Part shown: in pieces, positions 24,347 to 36,250 of the stretch | How the letters are laid out: the number at the start of each line of letters is the position of its first letter | Position numbering within the stretch: position 1 is the stretch's first letter | Source of the DNA: Streptosporangium amethystogenes | GTDB lineage: Bacteria > Actinomycetota > Actinomycetes > Streptosporangiales > Streptosporangiaceae | Assembly: GCF_000721075.1 (NCBI RefSeq) | Contig: NZ_JOEQ01000018.1 | Coordinates: forward strand, 1 to 64,000 | Reading direction: 5' to 3' | Length of the DNA: 64,000 nt | Position numbers and translations under genes: made by a program | The notes under the pieces: model-generated | The model's database searches: none | Seen by the model: the letters and a program-made list of their open reading frames with translations, nothing else | What the model was told of the DNA's origin: nothing

Positions 24347-25897
24347 CTAGCGAATGAACAGCGCGGACGCAGCCTGATCCGCGAGATCGAGCACCGGCTG
24401 CGGGAAAACCCCCAGCACTACCGTAGCCGCTGCCGCGAGGGCGACCACAGCCGAGGTGCCCACCGTGGGCGTCGCGATGGACGGCCCGTCGACGGCGGGC
24501 TCGTTGAAGAACATCAGCACGATCACCCGGACGTAGAAGAACGCGGCGATCGCCGAGCTGACCACACCCACGATGACCAGCGGCAGAGCGTCGCCGGCGA
24601 CCGCCGCCGAGAAAACGGCGTACTTGCCGAAGAAGCCGCTCGTGAGCGGGATGCCGGCGAAGGCCAGCAGGAAGAAGGCGAAAATACCCGCGAGAACGGG
24701 GGCACGCTTGCCCAGACCGGCCCAGCGGGACAGATGCCCGGCCTCGCCTCCCGCGTCGCGGACCATGGTGACGACCGCGAAGGCGCCGACCGTGGTGAAA
24801 CCGTACGCGGCCAGATAGAACAGGATGGCCGACAGGGCCTGCCTGTTCTGCTCGGCGGCACCGATCGCGACGACGCCGGTGAGCAGGAAGCCCGCGTGCG
24901 CGATCGAGGAGTAGGCGAGCATCCGCTTGATCTCGGTCTGGGTGATGGCCAGGATCGCACCGACGATCATCGTCAGGATCGCGATGCCCCACATGACCGG
25001 CTTCCAGTCCCATTCCAGGCCGCCCAGGGCGACCCAGAAGACCCTCAGCACCGCGCCGAAGGCCGCCACGAGCACCGTGGAGGCCATCAGGGCGGTGACC
25101 GCGGTGGGCGCTCCCTGGTAGACGTCGGGCTTCCACGCCTGGAACGGCGCGGCTCCGATCTTGAAGAGCAGGCCGACACCGAGCAGCGCGAGGCCGACCA
25201 GCAGCAGCGTCTCCTGGCCGCTGACCTCGGTGAGCACGGCACTGATGGCCTTCAGGTCCACCGACCCGGCGTAGCCGTAGATCAGGGCCGTGCCGTACAG
25301 GAAGAAGGCCGAGGAGAACGCACCGAGCAGGAAGTACTTGACCGAGGCCTCCTGCGAGAGCAGGCGGCGGTGGCGGGCCAGGCCACAGAGCAGGTACAGC
25401 GGCAGGGACATGACCTCAAGACCGACGAACATGGCCAGCAGGTCGTTGGCGGAGGCGAAGAGCAGCATGCCGCCGACCGAGAACAGCAGCAGCGGGTAGA
25501 CCTCGGTCTGGGCGTATCCGCTGAGGATCGCCTCCTCCTCGTCCGGGCTTCCCGGTACCGCCGCCGCCTGCGCGACGAACTGGTCCTCGTCGTTGATCAG
25601 GAGCGTGCTGACCAGCGCCAGGACGAGGATGATGCCCCAGATGAACAGGGCGGGCCCGTCCACCGCGACCGCGCCCATGGCCGCCGGGGCATCCGGCAGG
25701 CCGTTGATGCCGTTAAGGACGGTCAGGACGAACCCGCCGAGCAGGGCCAGCAGCGTGAGCGGCATCTGGATCGACTTGCGCAGGTCGCGGGGCGCGAACG
25801 CCTCGACCAGCACCCCGATGATCGCCGCACCGAACACCAGCAGCATCGGCGCGAGCAGCGCGTACTCGATTGTCGGGGCTTGGATGGTGCCGTTCAC
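24347..25897 (-). CDS. nuoN: NADH-quinone oxidoreductase subunit N
   Basis: 516 residues, 14 or so transmembrane helices of the Mrp-antiporter-like proton channel family. Characteristic pieces: FVGLEVMSLPLYLLCGLAR (conserved Glu of TM5), SVKYFLLGAFSSAFFLYG, GVGLLFKIGAAPFQAWKPDV (Lys of broken TM7), and MLAYSSIAHAGFLLTGVVAI. An inserted acidic loop near residues 115-135 (GSPDEEEAILSG) is outside the membrane. ATG overlaps the nuoM stop by 4 bases. Confidence 0.96.
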   Translation of the reverse strand: MNGTIQAPTIEYALLAPMLLVFGAAIIGVLVEAFAPRDLRKSIQMPLTLLALLGGFVLTVLNGINGLPDAPAAMGAVAVDGPALFIWGIILVLALVSTLLINDEDQFVAQAAAVPGSPDEEEAILSGYAQTEVYPLLLFSVGGMLLFASANDLLAMFVGLEVMSLPLYLLCGLARHRRLLSQEASVKYFLLGAFSSAFFLYGTALIYGYAGSVDLKAISAVLTEVSGQETLLLVGLALLGVGLLFKIGAAPFQAWKPDVYQGAPTAVTALMASTVLVAAFGAVLRVFWVALGGLEWDWKPVMWGIAILTMIVGAILAITQTEIKRMLAYSSIAHAGFLLTGVVAIGAAEQNRQALSAILFYLAAYGFTTVGAFAVVTMVRDAGGEAGHLSRWAGLGKRAPVLAGIFAFFLLAFAGIPLTSGFFGKYAVFSAAVAGDALPLVIVGVVSSAIAAFFYVRVIVLMFFNEPAVDGPSIATPTVGTSAVVALAAAATVVLGVFPQPVLDLADQAASALFIR

Positions 25898-27423
25898 TGG
25901 CCGGCCCCCTTCTTCTCTGCCACGGCGGGCGTGAACGGTTCGATGTGGACGCTGGAGATCGTCTTGTCGACCGCGGGATTGATCACGTCAAGCACCGGCT
26001 TGGGGAAGAAGCCCATGGCGATGATCACCGCGATCAGCGGGCCCATCACCCAGATCTCACGCCAGTTGAGGTCGGGCATGACGTGGGCCGGCTCCTTCGA
26101 GGGGCCGGTCATCGTGCGCTGGTACATCCACAGGATGTAGACGGCCGCCAGGACGACGCCGCTCGTCGCGATGATCGCCGCGACCGGGTAGCGCTCGAAG
26201 GTGCCGATCAGGACCATGAACTCGCTGACGAACGTGGACAGTCCCGGCAGGGAGAGCCCGGACAGGCCGGCGATCAGGAAGGTGCCGGCCAGCAGCGGGG
26301 CGACCTTCTGCACGCCTCCGTAGTCGGCGATCTGGCTGGAACCCCGGCGGTAGATCAGGAAGCCGGCGACCAGGAAGAGCGCGCCGGTCGAGAAGCCGTG
26401 GTTGACCATGTAGAGGGTGGCGCCCGCGCCCGCGTCCTTGGTCATCGCGAAGACGCCCAGCGCGATGAAGCCGAAGTGCGAGATCGAGGTGTAGGCGATC
26501 AGGCGCTTCATGTCGGTCTGGCCGATGGCCACGATCGCGCCGTAGACGATGCCCACCACCGCCAGCACGATCACCAGCGGGGTGAAGAACTTCGACGCGT
26601 CCGGGAAGAGCTCCAGGCAGAAGCGGAGCATGCCGTACGTGCCGACCTTGTCCAGCACGCCCACCAGCAGCACCGCGGCGCCGGCCGGGGCCTGCGCGGC
26701 GGCGTCGGGCAGCCAGGTGTGGAACGGCCAGAGCGGCGCCTTGACCGCGAACGCGATGAAGAAGCCCGCGAAGAGCCACTTCTGCGTGGTCGGGTCCTGG
26801 ATCACGCCGATCAGCTCGGGGAACATGAAGGTGCCCTTGTCGGCGATCACGTAGAGCGCGATCACCGCGACCAGCATGAGCAGGCCGCCGAAGAGCGAGT
26901 AGAGCAGGAACTTCACGGCCGCGTAGGACCGCTGGGCTCCGCCGTACGACCCGATCATGAAGTACATCGGGATGAGCATGGCTTCGAAGAAGACGTAGAA
27001 GAGGAAGACGTCGGTCGCCGCGAAGACGCCGATCATCATCGCTTCCAGCACCAGCAGCAGTGCGAAGTAGGTCTTCACCGAGCGCTTGGGCGGGGCCGCG
27101 GCCCCGGTCCCGTCGGCATCGTGCCAGGAGGCGAGGATCACGATCGGCACGAGCACCGCCGACAGCGCGATCAGCACCAGGGCGATGCCGTCCACGCCGA
27201 CGCCGTAGTGGACGCCGAACCTCGGGATCCACTCGTAGACCTCGGCGAACTGGAAGCGCTCCTTGGAGGCCGGTTCGAACAGGTACGCGAGGGCGCCGGT
27301 GAGCACCAGTACGACCAGTGAGACCGCCAGCGCCAGCTGCTTCGCGAGCTTGTCACTCTTGACAAGGGAGACACCCACCGCGCCCAGAACGGGCACGGCA
27401 ATCAGGGTCGAGAGCCAGGGCAT
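25894..27423 (-). CDS. nuoM: NADH-quinone oxidoreductase subunit M
   Basis: 509 residues from the ATG at 27423; the longer frame upstream is shadow within nuoL. Antiporter-like membrane subunit. Motifs: FYVFFEAMLIPMYFMIGSYG (Glu of TM5), VKFLLYSLFGGLLMLVAVIA, FFIAFAVKAPLWPFHTWLPD (Lys of TM7), LIAYTSISHFGFIALGVFAM and SLPGLSTFVSEFMVLIG. It overlaps the nuoL stop by one base (TGATG). Confidence 0.96.
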   Translation of the reverse strand: MPWLSTLIAVPVLGAVGVSLVKSDKLAKQLALAVSLVVLVLTGALAYLFEPASKERFQFAEVYEWIPRFGVHYGVGVDGIALVLIALSAVLVPIVILASWHDADGTGAAAPPKRSVKTYFALLLVLEAMMIGVFAATDVFLFYVFFEAMLIPMYFMIGSYGGAQRSYAAVKFLLYSLFGGLLMLVAVIALYVIADKGTFMFPELIGVIQDPTTQKWLFAGFFIAFAVKAPLWPFHTWLPDAAAQAPAGAAVLLVGVLDKVGTYGMLRFCLELFPDASKFFTPLVIVLAVVGIVYGAIVAIGQTDMKRLIAYTSISHFGFIALGVFAMTKDAGAGATLYMVNHGFSTGALFLVAGFLIYRRGSSQIADYGGVQKVAPLLAGTFLIAGLSGLSLPGLSTFVSEFMVLIGTFERYPVAAIIATSGVVLAAVYILWMYQRTMTGPSKEPAHVMPDLNWREIWVMGPLIAVIIAMGFFPKPVLDVINPAVDKTISSVHIEPFTPAVAEKKGAGQ

Positions 27424-29348
27424 CACATGTTCCCTACGTAGAGCAGCGCGCCAACGACCACGGCGGCACCGAAGAGGATGGACAACGCGTAGGACCGCAC
27501 GTAGCCGGTCTGGATGCGGCGCAGCCGCCCGGAGGTCCCGCCGATCCCCGCCGCCAGGCCGTTGACCAGGCCGTCGATGCCGCGGTTGTCGAAGAACACC
27601 GCGAACCGGGCCAGCCACTGGCCGGGGCGCATGAACAGCGCCTCGTTCAGGGCGTCGCCGTACAGGTCACGGCGGGCGAAGGTGGTGAGGAACGAGCCGC
27701 GCGGGGCGAGGCGGGGCACCTCGGCGGCACCGTAGCGGAACCAGGCGTAGACGACGCCGACGGCGACCAGCGCGAGCGTGGTCAGGCCGGGGACGCTGAA
27801 GGGGTGGAATCCGGGCAGGTGCTCGGGCAGGCCGACCGCCGGGGCGAGGAACCTCATGAGCCGGTTGTCCAGGATCAGGAAGGCACCCAGGAAGACCGAA
27901 CCGATCGACAGCAGGATCAGCGGCACGGTCATCACGGAGGGCGACTCGTGCGGGTGCGCGTCGTCGGCCCAGCGCCGCTTGCCGAAGAAGGTCATGAAGA
28001 CCATCCGCGACATGTAGAAGCCGGTGATGCCTGCGCCGACGACCGCGAGCCAGCCGAGGATCTGGTTGTGCTCCATGGCCGTCTCGATGATGCCGTCCTT
28101 GGTGAAGTAACCGGACAGCAGCGGGAACCCGATGATCGCGAGGTAGCCGATCATGAAGGTGGCCGCGGTGACCTTCATCACCGAGAACAGGCCACCGTAC
28201 TTGCGCATGTCGACCTCGTCGTTCATGGCGTGCATGACCGAGCCCGCCCCGAGGAACATGTTGGCCTTGAAGAAGCCGTGCGCGATCAGGTGCGCGATGG
28301 CGAAGGCGTAGCCCACCGGGCCGAGGCCCGCGCCGAGCATCATGTAGCCGATCTGCGACATGGTCGAGCCGGCGAGGCCCTTCTTGATGTCGTCCTTGGC
28401 GCAACCGATGATCGCACCGGCGAGCAGCGTGGCCACACCGACGATCGTCACGACGAGCTGCGCGGTCGGGGCGGCCTCGAAGAACGCGCCGGAGCGGACG
28501 ACCAGGTAGACGCCCGCGGTGACCATGGTCGCGGCGTGGATGAGTGCCGAGACCGGGGTCGGGCCCTCCATCGCGTCCAGCAGCCACGACTGCAGCGGCA
28601 GCTGGGCCGACTTGCCGCAGGCGCCGAGGAGCAGCAGCAGGCCGACCGCGGTGATCGTGCCCTGGGAGGCGTCGCCGGAGGAGATCGCCCCGTCGACGGC
28701 ACCCCCGGTGAGCTCGTTGAAGGCGACCGAGCCGAACGTCGTCCAGATCGTGAAGATCGCGATCAGCAGGCCGAAGTCGCCGACGCGGTTGACGATGAAC
28801 GCCTTCTTGGCCGCGGCCGCCGCCGTGGGCTTGAACTGCCAGAAGCCGATCAGCAGGTACGAGGCGAGGCCCACGCCCTCCCAGCCGACGAACAGGACGA
28901 CGTAGTTGTCGGCCAGCACCAGCAGGAGCATCGCGGCGACGAACAGGTTCAGGTACGCGAAGAACCTGCGCCGGCCCGGGTCGTGCGACATGTAGCCGAT
29001 CGAGTAGATGTGGATCAGCGATCCCACACCGGTGATCAGCAGGGCGAAGCTGATCGACAACGGGTCGATCAGCAGCCCCATGTCGGCCAGGCCGGGGATG
29101 AACTCGTAGAGCCTGACCCCCTGGCGGCGCTGGGCCTCGGGCAGCCCGAGCAGCTGGACGAAGGCCGCGACCGCCACCGCGAACGCGCCCAGGGACATCG
29201 CGACACCGAGGAGGTGACCCCAGCGGTCGGTGCGGCGCCCGAACAGCAGCAGGATCGCGGCACCGAGCAGCGGGAGCGCGACCATGAGCCAGGAGACTCC
29301 GATCACACCCCCGGAATGCTGGATGATCTCAGCGGGTTCCACGGCCAC
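27423..29348 (-). CDS. nuoL: NADH-quinone oxidoreductase subunit L
   Basis: 641 residues, the largest antiporter-like subunit, with the long lateral helix at its C-terminus. Motifs: [20 protein letters not shown] (Glu), [40 protein letters not shown] (Lys), [20 protein letters not shown], and [20 protein letters not shown]. In a full complex I this arm pumps protons at the distal end. Gap to the nuoK stop is 3 bases. Confidence 0.97.
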   Translation of the reverse strand: MAVEPAEIIQHSGGVIGVSWLMVALPLLGAAILLLFGRRTDRWGHLLGVAMSLGAFAVAVAAFVQLLGLPEAQRRQGVRLYEFIPGLADMGLLIDPLSISFALLITGVGSLIHIYSIGYMSHDPGRRRFFAYLNLFVAAMLLLVLADNYVVLFVGWEGVGLASYLLIGFWQFKPTAAAAAKKAFIVNRVGDFGLLIAIFTIWTTFGSVAFNELTGGAVDGAISSGDASQGTITAVGLLLLLGACGKSAQLPLQSWLLDAMEGPTPVSALIHAATMVTAGVYLVVRSGAFFEAAPTAQLVVTIVGVATLLAGAIIGCAKDDIKKGLAGSTMSQIGYMMLGAGLGPVGYAFAIAHLIAHGFFKANMFLGAGSVMHAMNDEVDMRKYGGLFSVMKVTAATFMIGYLAIIGFPLLSGYFTKDGIIETAMEHNQILGWLAVVGAGITGFYMSRMVFMTFFGKRRWADDAHPHESPSVMTVPLILLSIGSVFLGAFLILDNRLMRFLAPAVGLPEHLPGFHPFSVPGLTTLALVAVGVVYAWFRYGAAEVPRLAPRGSFLTTFARRDLYGDALNEALFMRPGQWLARFAVFFDNRGIDGLVNGLAAGIGGTSGRLRRIQTGYVRSYALSILFGAAVVVGALLYVGNM

Positions 29349-29351
29349 CTC

Positions 29352-29648
29352 TTAGTACTTCAGCAGGTTCGCGTCGTCCACCGACGCGGACCTGCGGGTT
29401 CGGAAGATCATCACGATGATGGCGAGGCCGATGACGACCTCGGCCGCGGCCACCACCATCACGAAGAACGCGATGATCTGGCCGTCCAGGTTGCCCTGCT
29501 GCCTGGCGAAGGTGACGAACGCGAGGTTGCAAGCGTTGAGCATGAGCTCCACGCACATGAACACCACGATCGCGTTGCGCCGTACCAGCACGCCGATGGC
29601 GCCGATCGCGAACAGCAGCGCGGAGAGCACCAGGTAGTGAGTGGTCAC
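29352..29648 (-). CDS. nuoK: NADH-quinone oxidoreductase subunit K
   Basis: 98 residues, three transmembrane helices. [20 protein letters not shown] carries the conserved membrane Glu of TM2, and [20 protein letters not shown] the Glu of TM3, both part of the proton path. Overlaps nuoJ by 4 bases. Confidence 0.97.
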   Translation of the reverse strand: MTTHYLVLSALLFAIGAIGVLVRRNAIVVFMCVELMLNACNLAFVTFARQQGNLDGQIIAFFVMVVAAAEVVIGLAIIVMIFRTRRSASVDDANLLKY

Positions 29649-30481
29649 TTGCCGTCCTCCTGCCGGGGCGCCGCGTCCTCCGCCTGGACGGGCTCGTCGC
29701 CTGAGTCGGAATCGCGGTCCTGTGCCGCGTCCCTCTCCAGGACCTGCTTGATGAGCGCCGCCTTCACCGGGTCGGTCGGCGTGAAACCGCCCTCCATCTC
29801 GTGCCTGGCGAGCACCCGGTTGATGGACTTGTCGGCGACCGTGCCGTCGGGCAGCAGAGCCGGCATGTCGATCGCGTTGTGCAGCGCGTAGGTGCCGGGT
29901 CCCGGCAGCGGCGAAGGCTGCGGGCCGGTGAACCGGGCGCGGGCCAGGTCACGCTGGGTGGCCTTGGGCCGGATGCGCTCGCGGTGCGCCAGCACCATCG
30001 CGCCGAGCGCGGCGGTGATCAGCAGCGCCGAGGTGACCTCGAAGGCGAAGACGTACCGCGTGAAGATCAGATGCGCCAGGGAGGGCACGTTGCCGCCCGC
30101 GGCCTCCGTGGCCTTGGCCAGGCCGGTAGGCGCGGCGAAGGTGGCGTTGCCGACCCCCAGGGCGAGCAGGAAGGCGAAGCCCAGGCCCGCGATCGCCGCC
30201 CAGACGCGCTGCCCCTTGATCGTCTCGACCAGCGAGTCGGCGGAGTCGACGCCGACGAGCATCAGGACGAACAGGAAGAGCATCATGACCGCGCCGGTGT
30301 AGACGATGATCTGCACCGCGGCGAGGAAGGGGGCGTCCTGTACCGCGTAGAGCACGGCCAGGGAGAGCATGACGACGCCCAGCATCAGGGCCGAGTAGAC
30401 GGCCTTGCGGCTGAAGACGAGCCCGAGGGCGGCCGACACCGAGACGACCGCCAGGATCCAGAACGTGATGGTCTCACCCAT
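29645..30481 (-). CDS. nuoJ: NADH-quinone oxidoreductase subunit J
   Basis: 278 residues with five transmembrane helices in the first 170 ([40 protein letters not shown]). As in other actinomycetes it is longer than the ~185-residue E. coli NuoJ. The extra 110 residues are a hydrophilic C-terminal tail ending in acidic, Gln-rich sequence ([19 protein letters not shown]). The function of the tail is unknown. Overlaps nuoI by 8 bases. Confidence 0.95.
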   Translation of the reverse strand: MGETITFWILAVVSVSAALGLVFSRKAVYSALMLGVVMLSLAVLYAVQDAPFLAAVQIIVYTGAVMMLFLFVLMLVGVDSADSLVETIKGQRVWAAIAGLGFAFLLALGVGNATFAAPTGLAKATEAAGGNVPSLAHLIFTRYVFAFEVTSALLITAALGAMVLAHRERIRPKATQRDLARARFTGPQPSPLPGPGTYALHNAIDMPALLPDGTVADKSINRVLARHEMEGGFTPTDPVKAALIKQVLERDAAQDRDSDSGDEPVQAEDAAPRQEDGK

Positions 30482-30989
30482 TGTTGCGTCCCAGCCGGTA
30501 GTAGTCCTCTTCGGTCTCGCCGAGACGCATGGGGTGCGGCGGGACCTCCATGCCGGGGCCGAGCGGCGCGAGCAGCATTTCCTTGGTGTAGATCAGGCTC
30601 TCACGGCTGGTGTCGGCGAGCTCGTACTCGTTGGTCATCGTCAGCGCCCGGGTCGGACAGGCTTCGATGCACAGGCCGCACAGGATGCACCGCAGATAGT
30701 TGATCTGGTAGGTGCGCCCGTAGCGCTCACCGGGTGAGAACCGCTCCTCGTCGGTGTTGTCGGCCCCCTCCACGAAGATCGCGTCGGCCGGACAGGCCCA
30801 GGCGCACAGCTCACAGCCGACGCACTTCTCCAGGCCGTCGGGCCAGCGGTTGAGCTGGTGCCGACCGTGGAAGCGCGGCGCCGTGGGCCGCTTCTCCTCG
30901 GGGTAGTTGACCGTCTCGACCTTCTTGAACATCGTGTGGAAGGTCACGCCGAATCCCTTGATGGGATTCAGCCAATCAGTTGCTCCCAC
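30474..30989 (-). CDS. nuoI: NADH-quinone oxidoreductase subunit I
   Basis: 171 residues, peripheral-arm ferredoxin-like subunit carrying clusters N6a and N6b. Two CxxCxxCxxxCP motifs: [12 protein letters not shown] near 56 and [12 protein letters not shown] near 100. The N-terminal helix ([19 protein letters not shown]) anchors it to NuoH. Overlaps nuoH by 14 bases. Confidence 0.97.
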   Translation of the reverse strand: MGATDWLNPIKGFGVTFHTMFKKVETVNYPEEKRPTAPRFHGRHQLNRWPDGLEKCVGCELCAWACPADAIFVEGADNTDEERFSPGERYGRTYQINYLRCILCGLCIEACPTRALTMTNEYELADTSRESLIYTKEMLLAPLGPGMEVPPHPMRLGETEEDYYRLGRNNG

Positions 30990-32325
30990 TGGGAACCTCC
31001 TTGCGCTCTACCCCGTGGTAGTGCGGCAGGTCGAGCGGCGGCACAGGGAAGCCACCCGCGGTCGGCTCGGCTTGGAGTTGCTCGAACTCGGCTTCGACCA
31101 GTGCGGCCTTGGCCTCCTTGCGCTTCTGCAGCACGCTGTCGAAGCGCCACCAGATCCCGAGGCAGCCGATCATCACGACCGCTGCCAGGATGAGCACGAG
31201 CGACCGGTTGACATTGTCGATCTGCAGGGCCCTGACGGTGGCCACGAGCAGGATCCAGGCCAGGTTGATCGGTATGAGGATCTTCCAGCCGAGGGCCATG
31301 AGCTGGTCGTACCTGACGCGCGGCAGCGAGGCGCGGCACCAGACGAAGAAGGCGAAGACCAGCACCATCTTGGCGAAGAACCAGAGCAGCGGCCACCAGC
31401 CGGTGTTCGCGCCCTCCCACATGGAGATCGGCCACGGGGCACGCCAGCCGCCCATGAACAGGGTGATGGACACCGCGGAGACCACGAAGACGTTGACGTA
31501 CTCCGCGAGCATGATGACCGCGAACTTCAGCGAGTTGGAGTACTCGGTCTGGAAGCCGCCGACCAGCTCGCCCTCGCCCTCGGGCAGGTCGAAGGGGACC
31601 CGGTTGGTCTCGCCCAGCATCGTGATGATGTAGATCAGGAAGGACGGGATCAGCAGGATCATGTACCAGGACGGCATCGGGATCTCCCAGCCGCCCAGCG
31701 TGAACACCCCGCCCGAGGCCTGCGCCTTGACGATCTCCGAGGTGGAGAGCGTCCCGGCGAACAGGAACACGCCCACGAACGACAGGCCCATCGCGATCTC
31801 GTACGAGACCACCTGGGCGCTGGCCCGCAGGCCGCCGAGGATCGAGTACGGGGAGCGCGAGCCCCAGCCCGCCAGCACGATGCCGTACACGCCGATCGAG
31901 GCCATCGCCAGCACCAGCAGCACCGCGACCGGGAGGTCGGTGAGCTGCAGCGGCGTCTGGACACCGAACATCGAGACCATCGGGCCCATCGGGATGACGG
32001 AGAAGGCCAGGAAGGCCGGTACCGCCAGGACGACCGGGGCGATGAAGTAGATCACCTTGTCGACGGTCCGGGGCATCAGGTCTTCCTTGAGCCCCATCTT
32101 CAGGCCGTCGGCCACCGACTGGAGCAGCCCGAACTTGCCCGCCCGGTTGGGACCGTACCGGTTCTGCATGCGGGAGATGAGCTTGCGCTCGAACCACACG
32201 CCGAACAGCACGCCCAGCATCAGGACGATGAAGATGACAACGGCCTTGATGATGCTGATCCAGAGCGGGTCCTTGCCGAAGTCGGCAAGGGTCGGATCGG
32301 CCGCTAGAAGAGTCCGGGCATTCAT
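30976..32325 (-). CDS. nuoH: NADH-quinone oxidoreductase subunit H
   Basis: 449 residues, eight-helix subunit forming part of the quinone chamber. Motifs: [18 protein letters not shown], the quinone-site block; [36 protein letters not shown], the conserved acidic loop; and [17 protein letters not shown]-terminal tail of about 60 residues beyond the last helix is polar ([17 protein letters not shown]). Overlaps nuoG by one base. Confidence 0.97.
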   Translation of the reverse strand: MNARTLLAADPTLADFGKDPLWISIIKAVVIFIVLMLGVLFGVWFERKLISRMQNRYGPNRAGKFGLLQSVADGLKMGLKEDLMPRTVDKVIYFIAPVVLAVPAFLAFSVIPMGPMVSMFGVQTPLQLTDLPVAVLLVLAMASIGVYGIVLAGWGSRSPYSILGGLRASAQVVSYEIAMGLSFVGVFLFAGTLSTSEIVKAQASGGVFTLGGWEIPMPSWYMILLIPSFLIYIITMLGETNRVPFDLPEGEGELVGGFQTEYSNSLKFAVIMLAEYVNVFVVSAVSITLFMGGWRAPWPISMWEGANTGWWPLLWFFAKMVLVFAFFVWCRASLPRVRYDQLMALGWKILIPINLAWILLVATVRALQIDNVNRSLVLILAAVVMIGCLGIWWRFDSVLQKRKEAKAALVEAEFEQLQAEPTAGGFPVPPLDLPHYHGVERKEVPSGSN

Positions 32326-34808
32326 TACCGCTCCTCGTTAGCTTCGCCGGCGGTGCTTACCGCGCCGGCCGTGGTGCTCTCGGCGCTGTTCACCGCGCCG
32401 ACCCTGACCACATCACCGGCGACGGCGTGCAGGTCACGGGTGACCGAGCGACCTTCGGAGTTGGCCGGCAGCCACACCACCCGGTCGGGCAGGTCGGCGA
32501 TCCGCACGGGCAGGCTCAATGAGCCGTGCTCGGTGCCGACGACCACCTCGCCGCCGTCGACCAGGCCGCATTCGGCGGCGGTGGCCTCGGACACCAGCGC
32601 CACACCGGGGCGGGCGGTACCCGCCAGGTACGGCTCGCCCGCCTGCAGACGACCGTCGTCGAGCAGCAGGTGCCAGCTGGCCAGGACGGCCTCCCCGGCC
32701 TGCGGCCTGGCGGCGAGCGAGCCGCTCACCCCGGGGGCCGCGGCCCGGGGGCCGCGCCACGCGCCGATCGAGCCGATCTCGCGGCGGGCGGCGGCGGGGT
32801 CGGGCAGGCCGAGGTGTACGTCCATGGCGTCGGCGATCGCGGAGACGACCCGCAGGTCACTCATGATCCCCGGAACCCCGAGCGCCTCCTCGAAGGAGCG
32901 TCCGCGCCCCTCCCAGTCGACGAAGGTGCCCGACTTCTCGGCCACCGCGGCGACGGGGAGCACCACGTCGGCGCGGTCGGTGACCGCGCTGGCGCGCTGC
33001 TCCAGGCTCACGATGAACGGGGTGTTCTCCAGGGCCAGCAGGGCCGCCTGCGGCGCGGCCAGGTCGTAGGGGTCGACCCCCGCGACGACGAGGGCGTCGA
33101 GCTGTCCGTCGAGCGCCGCCGCCAGCATGGCGGTGGTGTCGCGGCCCTCGCCCTCGGGCAGCGAGGTGACGTCCCAGGCCCTGGCCACCTCGGCGCGGGC
33201 GGTCTCGTCCGTGACCGGGCGGCCGACGGGCAGCAGGTTCGGCAGCGCCCCGGCCTCGACGGCCCCGCGCTCACCGGCGCGGCGCGGGATCCAGGCCAGG
33301 CGGGCGCCGCTCGCGTCGGCGAGCCGTAGCAGCGCCGACAGCGCACCGGGCACGGTGGCGAGGCGCTCACCGGCCAGGATGATCGCTCCCGGCTGCCTGA
33401 TCGCCTCGGCGGCTATCACGTCGACGGCGGCCAGGTCGTCCAGGACGTCGGTCTCGGTGCCCGGCACCGCCGGGATCAGCGTGCCGCCCATCTTGGCCAG
33501 CCCCGGGCCGGCGAACGGTGCGACGGAGAAGACCTTCAGCCCCTTCTTGCGCCATGCCTTACGCAGGCGCAGGAAGACGATCGGCGATTCCTCGTCGGGC
33601 TCGAAGCCCGCCAGCAGCACCGCCGGCGCCTTCTCCAGGTCGGCGTAGCGGACCTCGATGCCCTTGCCGGCGACGGCGTGCGCCAGGAAGCGCGCCTCCT
33701 CCTCGGAGTGCGGCCTGGCGCGGAAGTCGATGTCGTTCGTCCCGAGCGCGATCCGGGCGAACTTCGAGTAGGCGTACGCCTCCTCGACGGTGACGCGACC
33801 GCCGACCAGCACGCCCGCGCGCCCGCGCGCCGCGGACAGGCCCCTGGCGGCGGCGGCGAACGCCTCCGGCCAGGAGGCCGGCACCAGGCGACCCTCCTCG
33901 TCACGGACGAGGGGGGTCTTCAGCCGGTCGGGCTGGGTCGCGTAGGTGAAGGCCCAGCGACCCTTGTCGCAGTTCCACTCCTCGTTGACCTCGGGGTCGT
34001 CCCCGGCCAGGCGACGGGTGATCTTGCCGCGCCGGTGGTCGGCGCGCAGCGAGCAGCCGCTGGCGCAGTGCTCACAGGCGCTGGGCGTGGAGACCAGGTC
34101 GAACGGGCGGGCCTGGAAGCGGTAGGCGGCACCGGTCAGCGCGCCCACCGGGCAGATCTGCACCGTGTTGCCGGAGAAGTAGGACTCGAACGGGCGGCCG
34201 TCCGCGGCTCCGACCTGCTCCTTGGCCCCGCGCTCGAAGAAGTCGATGAGCGGGTCGCCGGCGATCTCGTCGGAGAAGCGGATGCAGCGCGCGCACTGGA
34301 CGCAGCGCTCGCGGTCGAGCAGCACCTCCGAGGAGAGCGCGACCGGCTTTTCGAAGGTCCGCTTCTTCTCCACGAAGCGGCTCTCGCCCTGGCCGTTGGA
34401 CATGGCCTGGTTCTGCAGTGGGCACTCGCCGCCCTTGTCGCAGACCGGGCAGTCCAGCGGGTGGTTCAGGAGCAGCAGCTCCATCACGCCGCGCTGTGCC
34501 TTCTCCGCGACCGGCGAGGTGAGCTGGGTCTGGACGACCATGCCCTCGGCTACCTCGATCGCGCAGGAGGGCTGCGGCTTGGGGAACCCCCGGCCGTTGC
34601 CCGCGTCGGGGATGTCCACCAGGCACTGGCGGCAGTTGGCGGCCGGGTCCAGCAGCGGGTGGTCACAGAACCGGGGGATCTGGATGCCGAGCAGCTCGGC
34701 CGCCCGGATGATCAGCGTGCCCTTCGGGACACTCACCTGGAAGCCGTCGATGGTGACGGTGACCAGGTTCACCGGCGCCTGCGCCGGGGTGGTGGCTTCG
34801 ACGGTCAT
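32325..34808 (-). CDS. nuoG: NADH-quinone oxidoreductase subunit G
   Basis: 827 residues. The N-terminal 2Fe-2S ferredoxin domain has [19 protein letters not shown]. The His/Cys 4Fe-4S site is [17 protein letters not shown], and the next 4Fe-4S site is [11 protein letters not shown] with a later Cys in [11 protein letters not shown] further quartet, CEHCASGC with a Cys about 30 residues on (NEEWNCDKG), matches the N7 cluster found only in some bacterial NuoG proteins. A molybdopterin-oxidoreductase-like domain without cofactor function follows. GAGGAGACGCC lies upstream of ATG 34808; 67 bases separate it from nuoF. Confidence 0.96.
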   Translation of the reverse strand: MTVEATTPAQAPVNLVTVTIDGFQVSVPKGTLIIRAAELLGIQIPRFCDHPLLDPAANCRQCLVDIPDAGNGRGFPKPQPSCAIEVAEGMVVQTQLTSPVAEKAQRGVMELLLLNHPLDCPVCDKGGECPLQNQAMSNGQGESRFVEKKRTFEKPVALSSEVLLDRERCVQCARCIRFSDEIAGDPLIDFFERGAKEQVGAADGRPFESYFSGNTVQICPVGALTGAAYRFQARPFDLVSTPSACEHCASGCSLRADHRRGKITRRLAGDDPEVNEEWNCDKGRWAFTYATQPDRLKTPLVRDEEGRLVPASWPEAFAAAARGLSAARGRAGVLVGGRVTVEEAYAYSKFARIALGTNDIDFRARPHSEEEARFLAHAVAGKGIEVRYADLEKAPAVLLAGFEPDEESPIVFLRLRKAWRKKGLKVFSVAPFAGPGLAKMGGTLIPAVPGTETDVLDDLAAVDVIAAEAIRQPGAIILAGERLATVPGALSALLRLADASGARLAWIPRRAGERGAVEAGALPNLLPVGRPVTDETARAEVARAWDVTSLPEGEGRDTTAMLAAALDGQLDALVVAGVDPYDLAAPQAALLALENTPFIVSLEQRASAVTDRADVVLPVAAVAEKSGTFVDWEGRGRSFEEALGVPGIMSDLRVVSAIADAMDVHLGLPDPAAARREIGSIGAWRGPRAAAPGVSGSLAARPQAGEAVLASWHLLLDDGRLQAGEPYLAGTARPGVALVSEATAAECGLVDGGEVVVGTEHGSLSLPVRIADLPDRVVWLPANSEGRSVTRDLHAVAGDVVRVGAVNSAESTTAGAVSTAGEANEER

Positions 34809-34875
34809 GGCGTCTCCTCCGTCGGCCTGGCGACCGAGACGGTGCTGTGCTTGCCGGTGGCCTTCCCGCGCGTGC

Positions 34876-36162
34876 TCACTTCGCCCCCCACAGCGTGGAC
34901 GGGGCGTGATCGAACGGGCAGCCGCCGATCTCGAAGTGCTTGAGGTATTCGTCGCGGAAGTACTTCACCGACGAGTGGATGGGGCTGGTGGCACCGTCAC
35001 CCAGGGCGCAGAAGGAGCGGCCCAGGATGTTGTCGGCGATGTCGGTGATCGTGGTCAGGTCCTCTTCGGTGCCCTGGCCCTTCTCCAGCCGCTTGAGCAC
35101 CTGCTTGAGCCAGTAGGTGCCCTCCCGGCAGGGGGTGCACTTGCCGCAGGACTCGTGCGCGTAGAACTCGGTCCAGCGGAGCACCGCGCGCACCACGCAG
35201 GTGGTCTCGTCGAAGATCTGCAGGGCCCGGGTGCCGAGCATCGAACCCTTGGCGCCCACGGACTCGAAGTCCAGCGGGACGTCCAGGTGTTCGTCCGTGA
35301 AGATCGGGGTGCTCGATCCGCCCGGGGTCCAGAACTTGAGCCGGTGGCCCTCCCTGATGCCGCCGGACATCTCCAGCAGCTCGCGCAGCGTGATGCCGAG
35401 CGGGGCCTCGTACTGGCCGGGCCGGGTCACGTGGCCGCTCAGCGAGAAGATGCCGAAGCCCTTGGACTTCTCGGTGCCCATCCCGGCGAACCACTCGGCG
35501 CCGTTGGCGATGATCGAGGGAACACTCGCGACCGACTCGACGTTGTTGACCACGGTGGGCGAGGCGTAGAGACCCGCCACGGCGGGGAAGGGGGGCTTGA
35601 GCCGAGGTTGGCCGCGATGACCCTCCAGCGAGTCGAGCAGCGCCGTCTCCTCGCCACAGATGTAGGCGCCCGCCCCGCTGTGCACGACGAGCTCCAGGTT
35701 GAAGCCGGTGCCGAAGAGGTCGGTGCCGAGGTAGCCCTTGGCGTACGCCTCGGCCACCGCCGCCTGCAGGCGGCGGATGACGTGCAGCACCTCGCCGCGC
35801 ACGTAGATGAAGGCGTGGTTGGCCCGGATCGCGTACGCGGTGATGATGATGCCCTCGACCAGCGCGTGCGGGTTGGCCATCATCGTCGGGATGTCCTTGC
35901 ACGTGCCGGGCTCGGACTCGTCGGCGTTGACCACCAGGTAGTGCGGCTTGCCGTCCCCCTGGGGGATGAAGCCCCACTTCATGCCGGTGGGGAAGCCCGC
36001 GCCGCCTCGGCCGCGCAGCCCGGAGTCCTTGACGACCTGGATGACCGCGTCGGGGTCCATGCCCAGCGCCTTCCTGGCCGCCGAGTAGTCGCCGTAGCCC
36101 TCCAGCGTGAAGGAGTTCGGCTGGTCCCAGTTCGCGGTGAGAACCGGGGTGAGAGTGGTCAC
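34876..36162 (-). CDS. nuoF: NADH-quinone oxidoreductase subunit F
   Basis: 428 residues from the GTG at 36162 (GGAG five bases upstream; the longer frame is not coding). It carries FMN, the NADH site and cluster N3. Blocks: [19 protein letters not shown] for [37 protein letters not shown], and the cluster ligands [12 protein letters not shown] with a later Cys in [12 protein letters not shown]. Entry point of electrons from NADH. Confidence 0.97.
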   Translation of the reverse strand: MTTLTPVLTANWDQPNSFTLEGYGDYSAARKALGMDPDAVIQVVKDSGLRGRGGAGFPTGMKWGFIPQGDGKPHYLVVNADESEPGTCKDIPTMMANPHALVEGIIITAYAIRANHAFIYVRGEVLHVIRRLQAAVAEAYAKGYLGTDLFGTGFNLELVVHSGAGAYICGEETALLDSLEGHRGQPRLKPPFPAVAGLYASPTVVNNVESVASVPSIIANGAEWFAGMGTEKSKGFGIFSLSGHVTRPGQYEAPLGITLRELLEMSGGIREGHRLKFWTPGGSSTPIFTDEHLDVPLDFESVGAKGSMLGTRALQIFDETTCVVRAVLRWTEFYAHESCGKCTPCREGTYWLKQVLKRLEKGQGTEEDLTTITDIADNILGRSFCALGDGATSPIHSSVKYFRDEYLKHFEIGGCPFDHAPSTLWGAK

Positions 36163-36250
36163 TTCGTCTCCTCGCCTGGCAGCCCGTCGCTCCATGACGA
36201 GACCGCACCGTGCCTACCTGCTCGCCCGATCATGTTGACCTCGCGCCCGT

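Noticed and set aside
24734..29891. Very long plus-strand frames (up to 695 codons) through nuoN, nuoM and nuoL
   Set aside because: They are antisense to well-conserved nuo genes, have biased low-complexity composition (Asp, Arg, His, Gln-rich) and no recognisable domains.
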